Shown here piece after piece: positions 42,446 through 50,011 of a stretch of DNA of 50,011 bases. Numbering within the stretch: position 1 is the stretch's first letter; each line of letters begins with the position of its first letter. The notes beneath the pieces are model-generated. The model worked only from the letters and a program-made list of their open reading frames with translations. It was not told the origin of the DNA and did no database searches. The DNA comes from Saprospiraceae bacterium (GTDB taxonomy: Bacteria > Bacteroidota > Bacteroidia > Chitinophagales > Saprospiraceae), in the NCBI GenBank assembly GCA_027080725.1, contig JALWRC010000077.1:1-50011 (forward strand), in the 5' to 3' direction. A program made the translations under genes and the position numbers.

Positions 42446-43651
42446 ATGCATACCTATATCATTGATGGAGTTCGCACAGCGATTGGAAGATTTAGAGGAG
42501 CGCTGTCTCCTGTGAGGACGGATGACCTCGCCGCACTGGTCATTAGGGAATTGTTGGCCAGACATCAGGAAATACCGGGCAAGGATATCGACGATGTGAT
42601 TATGGGCTGTGCCAACCAAGCGGGAGAGGATAATCGCAATATAGCGCGGATGGCCGGTTTATTGGCGGGGTTGCCGTGGTCGGTGCCGGGAGAGACGGTC
42701 AACCGGCTTTGTGCTTCCGGGATGTCTTCTGCTATCCATGCCCACCGCGCGATCCAAACCGGGGATGGGGCCTTGTTTGTCACCGGGGGGGTGGAGCATA
42801 TGACCCGTGGCCCTTGGGTGATGTCCAAGGCATCCAAAGCATTTGGCAATGATGCTCAACTACACGACTCGAGCTTCGGTTGGCGTTTTGTCAATCCTAA
42901 GATGGAGGAACTGTACGGAACCCACGCTATGGGGGAGACCGCAGAAAACCTCGTAGAGCAATACCGCATCTCCAGAGAAGCACAAGACCGCTTCGCTTAC
43001 CACTCTCAAATGAAGGCGGCAGCAGCCCAAAAAAGCGGTAGGTTGGCCAAAGAGATTGTACCGGTAGAAATACCCCAACGCAAAAAGGCGCCCTTGGTCT
43101 TCGACCGGGATGAGTTTGTTAAACCCAATACAACTATAGAAATTCTCAGCACCCTCCGGCCCGCCTTCAAAAAGCAAGGCGGTTCCGTAACGGCCGGCAA
43201 TGCTTCCGGTCTCAATGACGGAGCAGCCGCCTTATTGGTCGCCTCCGAAGAAGCGGTAAAGAAGTATGATCTAAAACCCTTGGCGCGCATCGTGTCCTCT
43301 GCTGTGGCAGGTGTCGAACCCCGCATCATGGGCATCGGGCCCGTCCCCGCCTCTAAGAAAGCACTCGCAAAAGCGGGGTTAACCCTGGAAGATATGGATA
43401 TCATCGAGATAAACGAAGCCTTTGCGGCTCAGGTATTGGCTTGCCTCGATGCATTCGGCCTGACTGATGATGATCCCCGTCTCAACCCCAATGGCGGCGC
43501 CATTGCACTCGGACATCCCTTGGGGATGACAGGGGCGCGACTGCTGTTGACCGCAGCCCTCGAGCTGCATGAACAACAAAAACGGTATGCGTTGGTCACG
43601 ATGTGCATCGGTGTAGGCCAGGGATATGCTACGATTATAGAGCGGTGTTAA
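42446..43651 (+). CDS. Thiolase, PcaF-like acetyl-CoA acyltransferase
   Basis: A 401-residue thiolase. The nucleophile Cys89 lies in NRLCASGM, the general-base His in NGGAIALGHPLGMTGAR near 357, and the second Cys in TMCIGVGQG near 386. The features GCANQAGEDNRNIARMAGLLAGLP, FGWRFVNPKM, MGETAENLVEQY, RDEFVKPNTTIEILSTLRP and VEPRIMGIGPVPA resemble the 3-oxoadipyl-CoA/3-oxo-acyl-CoA thiolase (PcaF) subgroup more than classic AtoB. It could serve in aromatic or phenylacetate breakdown or in general beta-oxidation; no other genes of these pathways are adjacent, so the substrate is open. Single gene after tmRNA. Confidence 0.9.
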   Translation: MHTYIIDGVRTAIGRFRGALSPVRTDDLAALVIRELLARHQEIPGKDIDDVIMGCANQAGEDNRNIARMAGLLAGLPWSVPGETVNRLCASGMSSAIHAHRAIQTGDGALFVTGGVEHMTRGPWVMSKASKAFGNDAQLHDSSFGWRFVNPKMEELYGTHAMGETAENLVEQYRISREAQDRFAYHSQMKAAAAQKSGRLAKEIVPVEIPQRKKAPLVFDRDEFVKPNTTIEILSTLRPAFKKQGGSVTAGNASGLNDGAAALLVASEEAVKKYDLKPLARIVSSAVAGVEPRIMGIGPVPASKKALAKAGLTLEDMDIIEINEAFAAQVLACLDAFGLTDDDPRLNPNGGAIALGHPLGMTGARLLLTAALELHEQQKRYALVTMCIGVGQGYATIIERC

Positions 43652-43687
43652 GTGCGGGAGTGCTACACAAGTAGAATTTCCAGCACA

Positions 43688-44083
43688 AATCAACCCGCTC
43701 TTTTCCTCCTGCTCCTGCGCTCCACTCAGAAAAGGGAGGAAGGATAAAAATGGTTAAAACCATTATAATAATCGGTCTGTGACAGCATTCCCACGGTTAA
43801 AACCGTGGGCTATTCCTATTTGTGCTCTGTGAATCATAGGGCTAAAGTCGTGCGTCTTTTTTATGCATTGTTCTCGTCATGGTTAAAAAACGCGAGATTG
43901 ATTAAGAAAAATAGAAATTTATTTGGTGGTATGAAAAATCTTATTAACTTTGGAGTGTGATATTCTATTTATTACGACCACGCTAAGCAACGACGGGCTC
44001 TTTGTTCTCCTCCTTCTAAGAGCTGTGATTTTGATGTTGGATTGAATTTTTTTTATTTTTTAACCCTTAAATTTCATACTATG
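43688..44083 (+). repeat. Duplicated promoter-leader segment, copy A
   Basis: About 395 bp that recur at 49348-49736. In order: a CGCTCTTTTC...GAAAAG hairpin, the palindrome AATGGTTAAAACCATT (43749-43764), the palindrome CCCACGGTTAAAACCGTGGG (43790-43809), a near-identical block through the CATAGGGCTAAAGTCGTGCG segment, a promoter, a less conserved middle, and a conserved TTTTTTAACCCTTAAATTT stretch ending in an ATG at 44081. The duplicated upstream region stops at this ATG, where the two copies diverge, which marks the ATG as the intended start. Confidence 0.85.
43922..43952 (+). promoter_or_regulatory. Promoter of the surface-protein module
   Basis: TTTG (43922-43925), 19 nt, TAACTTTG (43945-43952): full consensus match. 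Lies inside duplicated segment A and gives a leader of about 120 nt. Confidence 0.75.
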
Positions 44084-44212
44084 AAAAATTTAAAATCTTT
44101 ATTCGAACCGTTTAAGTACTTGCGAAAGTCAATTAGGTTGCCTCAAGTTGTTGAAAACCAAGTAAATATGGGGGGGGTAGCCGCATTTCTATGCTCAGGA
44201 GTTATTGCTTAA
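44081..44212 (+). CDS. Leader open frame with G8 tract, out of frame with the next gene
   Basis: A 43-residue frame (MKNLKSLFEPFKYLRKSI...QVNMGG, then VAAFLCSGVIA) starts at the ATG that ends the duplicated leader and overlaps the start of the dockerin gene. At 44170-44177 it contains eight G. One more G would join this leader in frame to the downstream signal peptide (…MGGGSRIS-MLRSYCLTSFF). It may be a uORF, a degraded start, or the true N-terminus in a slipped state. Confidence 0.4.
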   Translation: MKNLKSLFEPFKYLRKSIRLPQVVENQVNMGGVAAFLCSGVIA

Positions 44213-46092
44213 CTTCCTTTTTCCTTTTGTTTGCCGTTATACCTAGTTTTTCACAGACAAATCTTGAGTGTCCAAATTATCAATGGATTATTGCAGAACA
44301 TCCTGCATCAGAACCTTGTTCGTTCAATCGGCATGTCGATGTTAGATTAAGTATTTCTCAACCCGGCCCTCCGGGGAATTTGACCAACTTTATTCGCGTT
44401 AAATTACAGTTTCATGATCCGGTTAAATATTCAGTAAACGAAGAAAACACTATGATGTCTTTAGATCCTTTCTTTGATGAGTGGACCGCTGCGTGGACGT
44501 TTCATACTCCGCCGAATGACCCTGTTCCGGGTAGCTCTTACCATGAAGTAATTTTGGAACTTACCTACAATGGTGAAAATATGGGCGTTTGGTTCAACAA
44601 TACGGCAGAGCCTTATCATGTTTTCACAATGGAATTTACTCCAAATCCGGGAACGGGAGTTTATGTTGTTGGATTAGATAATGGAGAAAGTTATTTGAAA
44701 GATATCTATCAAAATATATGTTTTGCACAAGCGCAGCCCAATAATCTATTCATCAATAGTGGCACAGGGACTGCAATATCCCTCTCAGGAGATATAGAGT
44801 TTATGAACAATCAGATCGGCGCCTGTAGGGTGAATAATGGGTTTCCAAACCTTTTGGTGCAAGTACAAGACCCGGCAGACCCTTCCAAGATATTGGCATG
44901 GGACATGACCGATAATGCGGGGCACTATTTTTGTCGCTACCTAAAGTTGGGGTGTGAGATGCGGGTACAGCCGAATATGAATCTCGGCCATGACGTAGAT
45001 GGCGTGAATACTCAGGATCTTATCAAGATACAACAGTATTTACTGGGGTTCATTAATTATACGGATGTGTGGGAATACATCGCTTCAGATGCTAACCTTA
45101 ATGGTAGCGTTAGCACAGCTGATATCCTTAAAATTAGGAAACTTGTGCTCGGGAAGATTACCCATTTCGAAAAAGCATGGAGGTATATCGAAGGTTTTCG
45201 TTATAATGCATGGAGTCAATCATTGCCTAATCCTTTTACTTTTGAGGATTACCGACAAGAAACCTTTAACACAAATAGAAATGATTTGCATTTTAAAGCG
45301 ATCAAGGTAGGGGATGTTACTGGCGATTATGATATTTGTGGGCTTAATTTTACAGGAGATAATGAAGTACAAATTCGTACAGGTGAGGACAGGTACTTTT
45401 CCACTTCATTAACACGGAAATTTCCCGTGAGCGAGGTGTGCTCCGGGGTTATCCCGGCCTATATGATTTGTAACGAATCTCCCGGCAATTCATCGGAAGT
45501 CGAGTGTGCGGTTTATCTCAATTATGAAGGGGACGGGGCAGGTATTATGGAACTCAATATCCCTGAAGGAACATCTATTTCCGGCATTGATTTGCCCAAT
45601 CCGGGAGAGGTGGATGTCTTGTCCTATGCCCTAAATGAAGAACAAACACAGGTGCGTTTTACCTGGGTGGATGATATTTCGCCAAATGCCCCTATTGCCC
45701 TTATTCACCTATCGAAGGATTTTAATGATACACCGGTGCGTTGGTCGCAGGTCGAGCAAGTTCAGTACAATTACCTAAGTGACGGAGAGATGAATTACCG
45801 GATTGAATTGCAGCCGTATGAAATGGAGCAAGCCAACGGATTGCAAATCGGTATTGCCCCCAATCCTTTTATCGATTTTCCTGTCCTTACTGTGGTATCC
45901 CCTCGTGAAAAAACAGTGGAGATTCATGTAAGCAATGCTACAGGACAACCTCTTTTTACTCGCTCTGCAACACTGCATGCAGGTCCCAATCTGGTTTCCA
46001 TATCGGCTTTAGCCTCCGCCCCTAAAGGATTGTATTTTTTCTCTTTAACGGATGGGGCCCGAACGGTATTGAGAAAAGCGATAAAGCTTTGA
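44191..46092 (+). CDS. Secreted dockerin-domain protein with T9SS type A sorting domain
   Basis: 633 residues from the ATG at 44191, with signal peptide MLRSYCLTSFFLLFAVIPSFSQ. The N-terminal ~190 residues are an Ig-like beta region of unknown type. A dockerin type I-like repeat pair lies near 267-325: DVDGVNTQDLIKIQQYLLG and DANLNGSVSTADILKIRKLVLG, with calcium-loop D-x-N/D-G patterns. A cohesin-partner-like Ig region follows (VYLNYEGDGAGIMELNIPEG). The last ~75 residues are a type A sorting domain (IAPNPFIDFPVLTVV ... APKGLYFFSLTDGARTVLRKAIKL). No cohesin gene is seen here. A start at 44081 would need a frameshift in the G8 tract. The next gene starts 28 bp downstream. Confidence 0.85.
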   Translation: MLRSYCLTSFFLLFAVIPSFSQTNLECPNYQWIIAEHPASEPCSFNRHVDVRLSISQPGPPGNLTNFIRVKLQFHDPVKYSVNEENTMMSLDPFFDEWTAAWTFHTPPNDPVPGSSYHEVILELTYNGENMGVWFNNTAEPYHVFTMEFTPNPGTGVYVVGLDNGESYLKDIYQNICFAQAQPNNLFINSGTGTAISLSGDIEFMNNQIGACRVNNGFPNLLVQVQDPADPSKILAWDMTDNAGHYFCRYLKLGCEMRVQPNMNLGHDVDGVNTQDLIKIQQYLLGFINYTDVWEYIASDANLNGSVSTADILKIRKLVLGKITHFEKAWRYIEGFRYNAWSQSLPNPFTFEDYRQETFNTNRNDLHFKAIKVGDVTGDYDICGLNFTGDNEVQIRTGEDRYFSTSLTRKFPVSEVCSGVIPAYMICNESPGNSSEVECAVYLNYEGDGAGIMELNIPEGTSISGIDLPNPGEVDVLSYALNEEQTQVRFTWVDDISPNAPIALIHLSKDFNDTPVRWSQVEQVQYNYLSDGEMNYRIELQPYEMEQANGLQIGIAPNPFIDFPVLTVVSPREKTVEIHVSNATGQPLFTRSATLHAGPNLVSISALASAPKGLYFFSLTDGARTVLRKAIKL

Positions 46093-46120
46093 GCGATTGG
46101 TAACCAATAAAGAATGGAAG

Positions 46121-49100
46121 ATGTTGCGATTATGGTTTTTGTTGATTCTTTTTGCAATAACGGTCAATATTTATGGACAGGAGGTGCATATCGTATGTCA
46201 GAATGAGAATAGAAAGAAGTTGTTTTACAGCATGGATATGTGCGATTGTGAGATGACTGAGATTTTCTGTGACTCACTTGGGGATGCCGTTTTGGGCTTT
46301 GGTTGTTCGTTTGATATATCTTATGCCGTTCGGTTTAATTCTACATTAGATCTGACTTCTGTTTGTTGTATAAAGGGATTAAATGCGACAGGAATATATA
46401 CTCTTCGTCCAGGTTGTCAGATATTCTCTGATGCCATACATGGTAGTCGATATCCGATTTATGCAATGTGTGCAAATCCGGCAAAACTTGATTATCTGAC
46501 ACTCGGTGGAGCAAATTTGTATCTCTTTGATAATATTATACACAAATTTTATGATGTAGGGTCATTTGTGACCGACACGATTGAATCGATGACCTATGTG
46601 GGGGACCGTCTGATAGGTCTGTGGAAGAATGAGATTGTAGAAGTGGACCAGCTGGATCCTTCATTATCCAAGGTGCTTTTTACCTTGCCCTGTACCAAGG
46701 CAGAACTGCCCGGAATTATCCTTGATCACACTATGCTGAAGTTGGTATCGTATCCGACGGAGTGTGGAGAATGGGTAGTGTATTTGATCAATTTTAATCC
46801 GACACCGATCGGGCAGATCAAGCGGGGTTTTAGTCGTCTGGATCTCAATACGGGGGAGTTGATCTATACTTGTACTCCGAAGACGCATTTTTTTTACTAT
46901 CCGGAAGGGCAAACGATGTTGCCGGATACCTTACCCTGCATAGAGTTGGCATTGGACCCGGACATGGACGATAGTGCGGGACGCCCGCCATTGGATTACG
47001 ATGTGACGGGGATTTGTCCCCCGTTTGACTTGAGTGTTGTGGATGTTGATTTGTTGGTTAGAGCCACGGGGCGGGACCCGGATTCTGTCGTTTTGGTATT
47101 GGAAGACGATGTCGAAGGGAGTGCTGAGTTTTTGACAGCGCAGGGTGGGACACAGCATGTGCGAGGAGGCATTCCGGGAGACCGGCTGGTTCTCAAAACT
47201 GATGGTATGGCAGAGGCATCGGATTTTCAGCAAGCTCTTGGCAGAGTGCACTACCGCTATGACAGCAGATGTCCTGTCGCCGGTACGAGAAAGGTGACCA
47301 TCGTGATGTACGCCTGCCGGTATTCGACAGACACCGCCACGGTCTATATCCACATACCCGAACTGGGTTGTGCGGGCCGGGATACCACCATAGACCTATG
47401 TGATGATATGGATAAAGTCCTGTTGGATGATTTGTTGGGAAAGCATGCGACGAAGGACGGGCACTGGTCGATTCCCTCGGGTGTTTTTGATCCATCGAAG
47501 GATAGCAGTACGGTAGCGTATTATGTAGTAGATAGAGGAGCATGCCCGGCTGATTCTGCAGCGATAGGGATCGAATTGGGCGAGACACCGGTCTTTGATT
47601 TGGGCCCGGATACTGTGATATGTGATAATGATAAGGGGTATGAACTGGGAACATCACGTAAGGCAGACCAATACCAATGGTCAACAGGAGGACGAGGACC
47701 AACGATTTCAATCCTGAGAAGCGGCTCCTATAGCCTGACATTGACTAATGCGCCGGGCTGTAGTTATGCGGATACGGTGGAGGTAACCCTGAGCCGGGAT
47801 ACGGTTATAGATATGGGAGTTCATATGATATGCGAGGGGGATAGTGTCGCCTATTGGGGGGGGTATTTACGCCAAAGTGGAGTATATCGGGATACTTTCA
47901 GCACCGTCGAAGGATGCGACAGCATTCTACGCATTGAGGTGGTCAAGCGGCAATTGCCGGGGTTTGACTTGGGGGCGGATACTACCCTGTGTGAAGGGAC
48001 GATGGAATACGTATTGGACCCCGGCTTGAAAGCGGTGCGATACACCTGGCAGGATGGCTCGAAAGAGAGAGTATACCGGGTGCACAGTAGTGGGGTGTAT
48101 TGGGTAGAAGTGGAGGATGACAACGGATGCCGGTATAGAGACAGTATCAGGATAAGTTTTGGGAAGAAAGTCCGTACGGAGCTGGGGGTTCTCAGAGGAT
48201 GTGAGGGAGATAGCATAAGGGTTGGAGGCAAGGTGTACAAGACACCGGGTGTTTACGAAGTTACGCTAACGGGCGCAAGAGGATGTGACTCTGTGGTAGC
48301 ATTCGAATGGGCGTATTATCCCGTGTTACGGGATATTATTCGAGGAGATAGCCTCGCCTGCGAAGGAGATACGGTAAGCTTATCGGTACATCCGGAGCTG
48401 ACCCGGTGGAGTTGGAGTAACGGGGCGACCGGCGCTCAAATACAAGTCACGGAGACTGCTCAGATTGGATTGAGTGGAATAGACCAAAACGGGTGCAAAG
48501 TCGAGGCGCTAATGGAGGTGCGATTTTTGCCTGCGCCTATATTGGATATAGTGTCGCGTGATGAGACCTGTTTGGGAGAGGAGGACGGCATTATAGGGAT
48601 ATTGCCTCCCGGTCAGAGTCACGGGGCATTGCATTATGAGTTAAATGGAGCGGCACTGGATAGCCTGACAGTAGGCCAATTGCCTCCCGGGCGGTATCAG
48701 TTGCGCGTGACCGATGCCGCGGGGTGCAGTGCCGTCCGGTGGGTGGAAATATTGCCGGGAGAGGAGGTAGAAGTGTCTTTGGGTGACGATATTTATATAA
48801 CAACGGGGGATACTACGCTAACTGTCACCGCATCTATTAGCAGTAATGGAGCCGCACAAATAGAATGGAGAATTGACGGGATGGTGCAAACCGTAGAGCA
48901 AGACGAGATTACCTTGTCCAATATTGAAGGAGAAAAAGAGATATGTGTAGAGGTGACCGATTCTATGGGGTGCAGTGCGGAAGATTGCTTGGTTATCTAC
49001 CTCGAGCGTTCGGACAAAGTTTTTATCCCCAACGTATTTACTCCCAATGGAGACAAGATCAACGATCGATTTGTGGTATTCGGTATGAAAGGTGCCGTGC

Positions 49101-49306
49101 AAGTGGAGGCTCTATCCGTATTTGACCGGTGGGGCGAGGAGGTCTATCGACAGACCCATCTTGAGCTCAATGGAGGTGATAGATATTGGGATGGAAAGCA
49201 TCAAGGTAAGGACGTTTTGCCTGGAGTATATGTATATGTGTTGGACTATCGACTTTCGACAGGAGAGCGGCAGCGCAAGGTCGGAACGGTGACCTTGGTG
49301 CGGTGA
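46121..49306 (+). CDS. Large surface protein with Ig-like repeats and T9SS type B sorting domain
   Basis: 1061 residues from the ATG at 46121, with signal peptide MLRLWFLLILFAITVNIYGQ; the TTG at 46097 is an unlikely start. Residues ~20-280 read like a propeller of short strands. Repeated modules follow: two copies of a GxDTxxCxxxxxYxLxxxxxAxxYxWxxG domain (FDLGPDTVICDNDKGYEL; FDLGADTTLCEGTMEYVL) and two of a CEGDS...SGVY/PGVY...GCDS domain (CEGDSVAYWGG; CEGDSIRVGG). An SprB-like segment comes next (SRDETCLGEEDGIIGILPPG...LRVTDAAGCSAV). The end is a type B domain: VFIPNVFTPNGDKINDRF, LSVFDRWGEEVYRQ, VLPGVYVYVLDYRL. It is likely a surface adhesin. An in-frame G8 tract lies at 47856-47863. Confidence 0.88.
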   Translation: MLRLWFLLILFAITVNIYGQEVHIVCQNENRKKLFYSMDMCDCEMTEIFCDSLGDAVLGFGCSFDISYAVRFNSTLDLTSVCCIKGLNATGIYTLRPGCQIFSDAIHGSRYPIYAMCANPAKLDYLTLGGANLYLFDNIIHKFYDVGSFVTDTIESMTYVGDRLIGLWKNEIVEVDQLDPSLSKVLFTLPCTKAELPGIILDHTMLKLVSYPTECGEWVVYLINFNPTPIGQIKRGFSRLDLNTGELIYTCTPKTHFFYYPEGQTMLPDTLPCIELALDPDMDDSAGRPPLDYDVTGICPPFDLSVVDVDLLVRATGRDPDSVVLVLEDDVEGSAEFLTAQGGTQHVRGGIPGDRLVLKTDGMAEASDFQQALGRVHYRYDSRCPVAGTRKVTIVMYACRYSTDTATVYIHIPELGCAGRDTTIDLCDDMDKVLLDDLLGKHATKDGHWSIPSGVFDPSKDSSTVAYYVVDRGACPADSAAIGIELGETPVFDLGPDTVICDNDKGYELGTSRKADQYQWSTGGRGPTISILRSGSYSLTLTNAPGCSYADTVEVTLSRDTVIDMGVHMICEGDSVAYWGGYLRQSGVYRDTFSTVEGCDSILRIEVVKRQLPGFDLGADTTLCEGTMEYVLDPGLKAVRYTWQDGSKERVYRVHSSGVYWVEVEDDNGCRYRDSIRISFGKKVRTELGVLRGCEGDSIRVGGKVYKTPGVYEVTLTGARGCDSVVAFEWAYYPVLRDIIRGDSLACEGDTVSLSVHPELTRWSWSNGATGAQIQVTETAQIGLSGIDQNGCKVEALMEVRFLPAPILDIVSRDETCLGEEDGIIGILPPGQSHGALHYELNGAALDSLTVGQLPPGRYQLRVTDAAGCSAVRWVEILPGEEVEVSLGDDIYITTGDTTLTVTASISSNGAAQIEWRIDGMVQTVEQDEITLSNIEGEKEICVEVTDSMGCSAEDCLVIYLERSDKVFIPNVFTPNGDKINDRFVVFGMKGAVQVEALSVFDRWGEEVYRQTHLELNGGDRYWDGKHQGKDVLPGVYVYVLDYRLSTGERQRKVGTVTLVR

Positions 49307-49347
49307 TTTGGGGAGTTGGTGCGTCAGGAATAGAATAAATACAGTCT

Positions 49348-49736
49348 AATCACGCTCTTTTCTTCCTGCTCCTGCGCTCCCTCTGAAAAGAGCAGAAGAG
49401 TAAAAATGGTTAAAACCATTGCAAGAACCCACCTGTGTCATCATTCCGACGGTTAAAACCGTGGGCTATTCCTATTTGTGCACTGTGAATCATAGGGCTA
49501 AAGTCGTGCGTCTTTTTTATGCATTGTTCTCGTCATGGTTAAAAAACGCGAGATTGATTAAGAAAAATAGAAATTTATTTGGTGGTATGAAATATATTAT
49601 TAACTTTGCTTCATGATGTCCCTATTGTCTTAACATCACTATGCTTTCATTGACTCTTCGTTTTCCTCCTTTCAAAAGTCAGTGTTTAATGTTGGATTGA
49701 AATTTTTATTTTTTAACCCTTAAATTTTATGCTATG
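49348..49736 (+). repeat. Duplicated promoter-leader segment, copy B
   Basis: Second copy of the 43688-44083 segment. The order of elements is the same: a hairpin GCTCTTTTC (49354-49362) / GAAAAGAGC (49385-49393), the palindrome AATGGTTAAAACCATT (49405-49420), a palindrome with one changed arm base (49446-49465), the same 25-nt spacing, a promoter, and the TTTTTTAACCCTTAAATTT stretch ending at the ATG at 49734. Confidence 0.85.
49578..49608 (+). promoter_or_regulatory. Promoter of the terminal lipoprotein gene
   Basis: TTTG (49578-49581), 19 nt, TAACTTTG (49601-49608): the same full-consensus promoter as in copy A. Confidence 0.75.
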
Positions 49737-50011
49737 AAAACTTATTCAAATTCAAGTGTTTACACACACACACACACACACGCACACACGCACGCTTCGG
49801 CGAGCATTAATTAATCTTCTTAGTTTTATGTTGGTCTTACTTTGGTTGGTGAGTTGTTCTAAAGAGCAAGTGCAAAACTCTTCAGACGCCCCGAATGTTA
49901 AGACTGACTCCGATATTTCAACCGCTTTTAAAGCGCAGATTTCCGATGATTTTGATCAAAGTAAGTTACAGCAATCACCAAATGGTGGGTATTCTGACGA
50001 TGATGTGATTT
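49734..50011 (+). CDS. Partial lipoprotein gene with (AC)10 tract, apparently out of frame
   Basis: The ATG at 49734 ends the duplicated leader. Read straight, its frame codes MKTYSNSSVYTHTHTHAHTH... and stops at TAA 49812-49814. The (AC)10 tract (49762-49781) lies in between. One extra AC would place this ATG in frame with the downstream frame, which codes RTLRRALINLLSFMLVLLWLVSC-SKEQ, a full lipoprotein signal peptide with lipobox LVSC, then a soluble Ser/Asp-rich part running off the window edge. Without the shift, only a GTG at 49756 or the ATG at 49828 (no basic n-region) is available in frame. The protein family cannot be told from the ~60 mature residues. Confidence 0.6.
49762..49781. 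repeat. Dinucleotide microsatellite (AC)10
   Basis: Ten AC units are followed by interrupted GCACACACGCACGC. It lies between a conserved start codon and a lipoprotein signal, where slippage would switch the reading frame. Confidence 0.85.

Noticed and set aside
42783-42790. G-run in the thiolase gene
   Set aside because: In-frame Gly-Gly codons of a conserved thiolase segment; nothing suggests switching.
49741-49800. CRISPR-like or coding His-Thr repeat at the AC tract
   Set aside because: A simple dinucleotide microsatellite has no spacers; the His-Thr run is a by-product of the AC units.

Overview
The window is a chromosomal segment of a Bacteroidota bacterium. The evidence is a type IX secretion system (T9SS) core locus (PorP/SprF-like protein, then gldK, gldL, gldM, gldN), at least six secreted proteins with T9SS type A or type B C-terminal sorting domains, -7 promoter elements of the form TAnnTTTG, A-rich start regions, a DUF1501/DUF1800 pair, and a tmRNA whose tag begins with Gly and ends in ALAA. 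The mix of long 'gliding motility-associated' proteins, delta-60 and choice-of-anchor B proteins and REP-like palindromes suggests the Saprospiria/Chitinophagia side of the phylum, but the exact taxon is inference.

Layout. 1-6.1 kb: a clipped gene end, a LOG-family protein, and on the minus strand a putative porin, a secreted LVIVD-type protein, tmk and fabI. 6.3-9.2 kb: miaA and a bacterial dynamin-like GTPase, both minus. 9.3-16.4 kb: carB (without the C-terminal regulatory domain), a small YqaA/DedA-type membrane protein, a minus-strand lipoprotein, truA and a dihydroorotase; carB and the dihydroorotase are both de novo pyrimidine enzymes. 16.5-21.3 kb: a delta-60 repeat T9SS client, tRNA-Ala(GGC), an orphan TRAP-type binding lipoprotein, yaaA and a DUF1573 protein. 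21.6-26 kb: a plus-strand run of a fused alpha/beta 2-oxoacid dehydrogenase E1, a dolichol-phosphate-mannose-synthase-like glycosyltransferase, a small unknown protein and an MBL-fold hydrolase. 26-31.8 kb: PorP/SprF-like gene and the gldKLMN operon, closed by a strong terminator. 31.9-41.7 kb: an MsbA-like ABC exporter, a discoidin-like secreted protein, the DUF1501/DUF1800 pair, a sodium:solute symporter and a type B sorted surface protein. 42-43.7 kb: tmRNA (ssrA) and a PcaF-like thiolase. 43.7-50 kb: a surface-protein module of a dockerin/type A protein and a 1069-residue type B protein, followed by a second copy of the same upstream region driving a lipoprotein gene that runs off the window.

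The most unusual material is non-genic. (1) A 15-bp non-palindromic word, GGTATGAAATNGTRG, occurs seven times exactly and at least twice with one or two mismatches, on both strands, inside and between genes. (2) A ~390-bp promoter/leader segment is duplicated at 43.7-44.1 and 49.35-49.74 kb, each copy ending exactly at an ATG. In both copies that ATG is followed by a simple-sequence tract (G8 or (AC)10) and is out of frame with the downstream export signal, as expected of phase-variable surface genes in the OFF state. (3) A two-palindrome REP-like element with constant 25-nt spacing sits inside both copies, and an inverted third copy lies upstream of carB. (4) Three tandem 11-bp repeats abut the -7 element upstream of truA. 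The T9SS genes would secrete the sorted proteins encoded around them; the link between the repeats and surface variation is inference from sequence alone.
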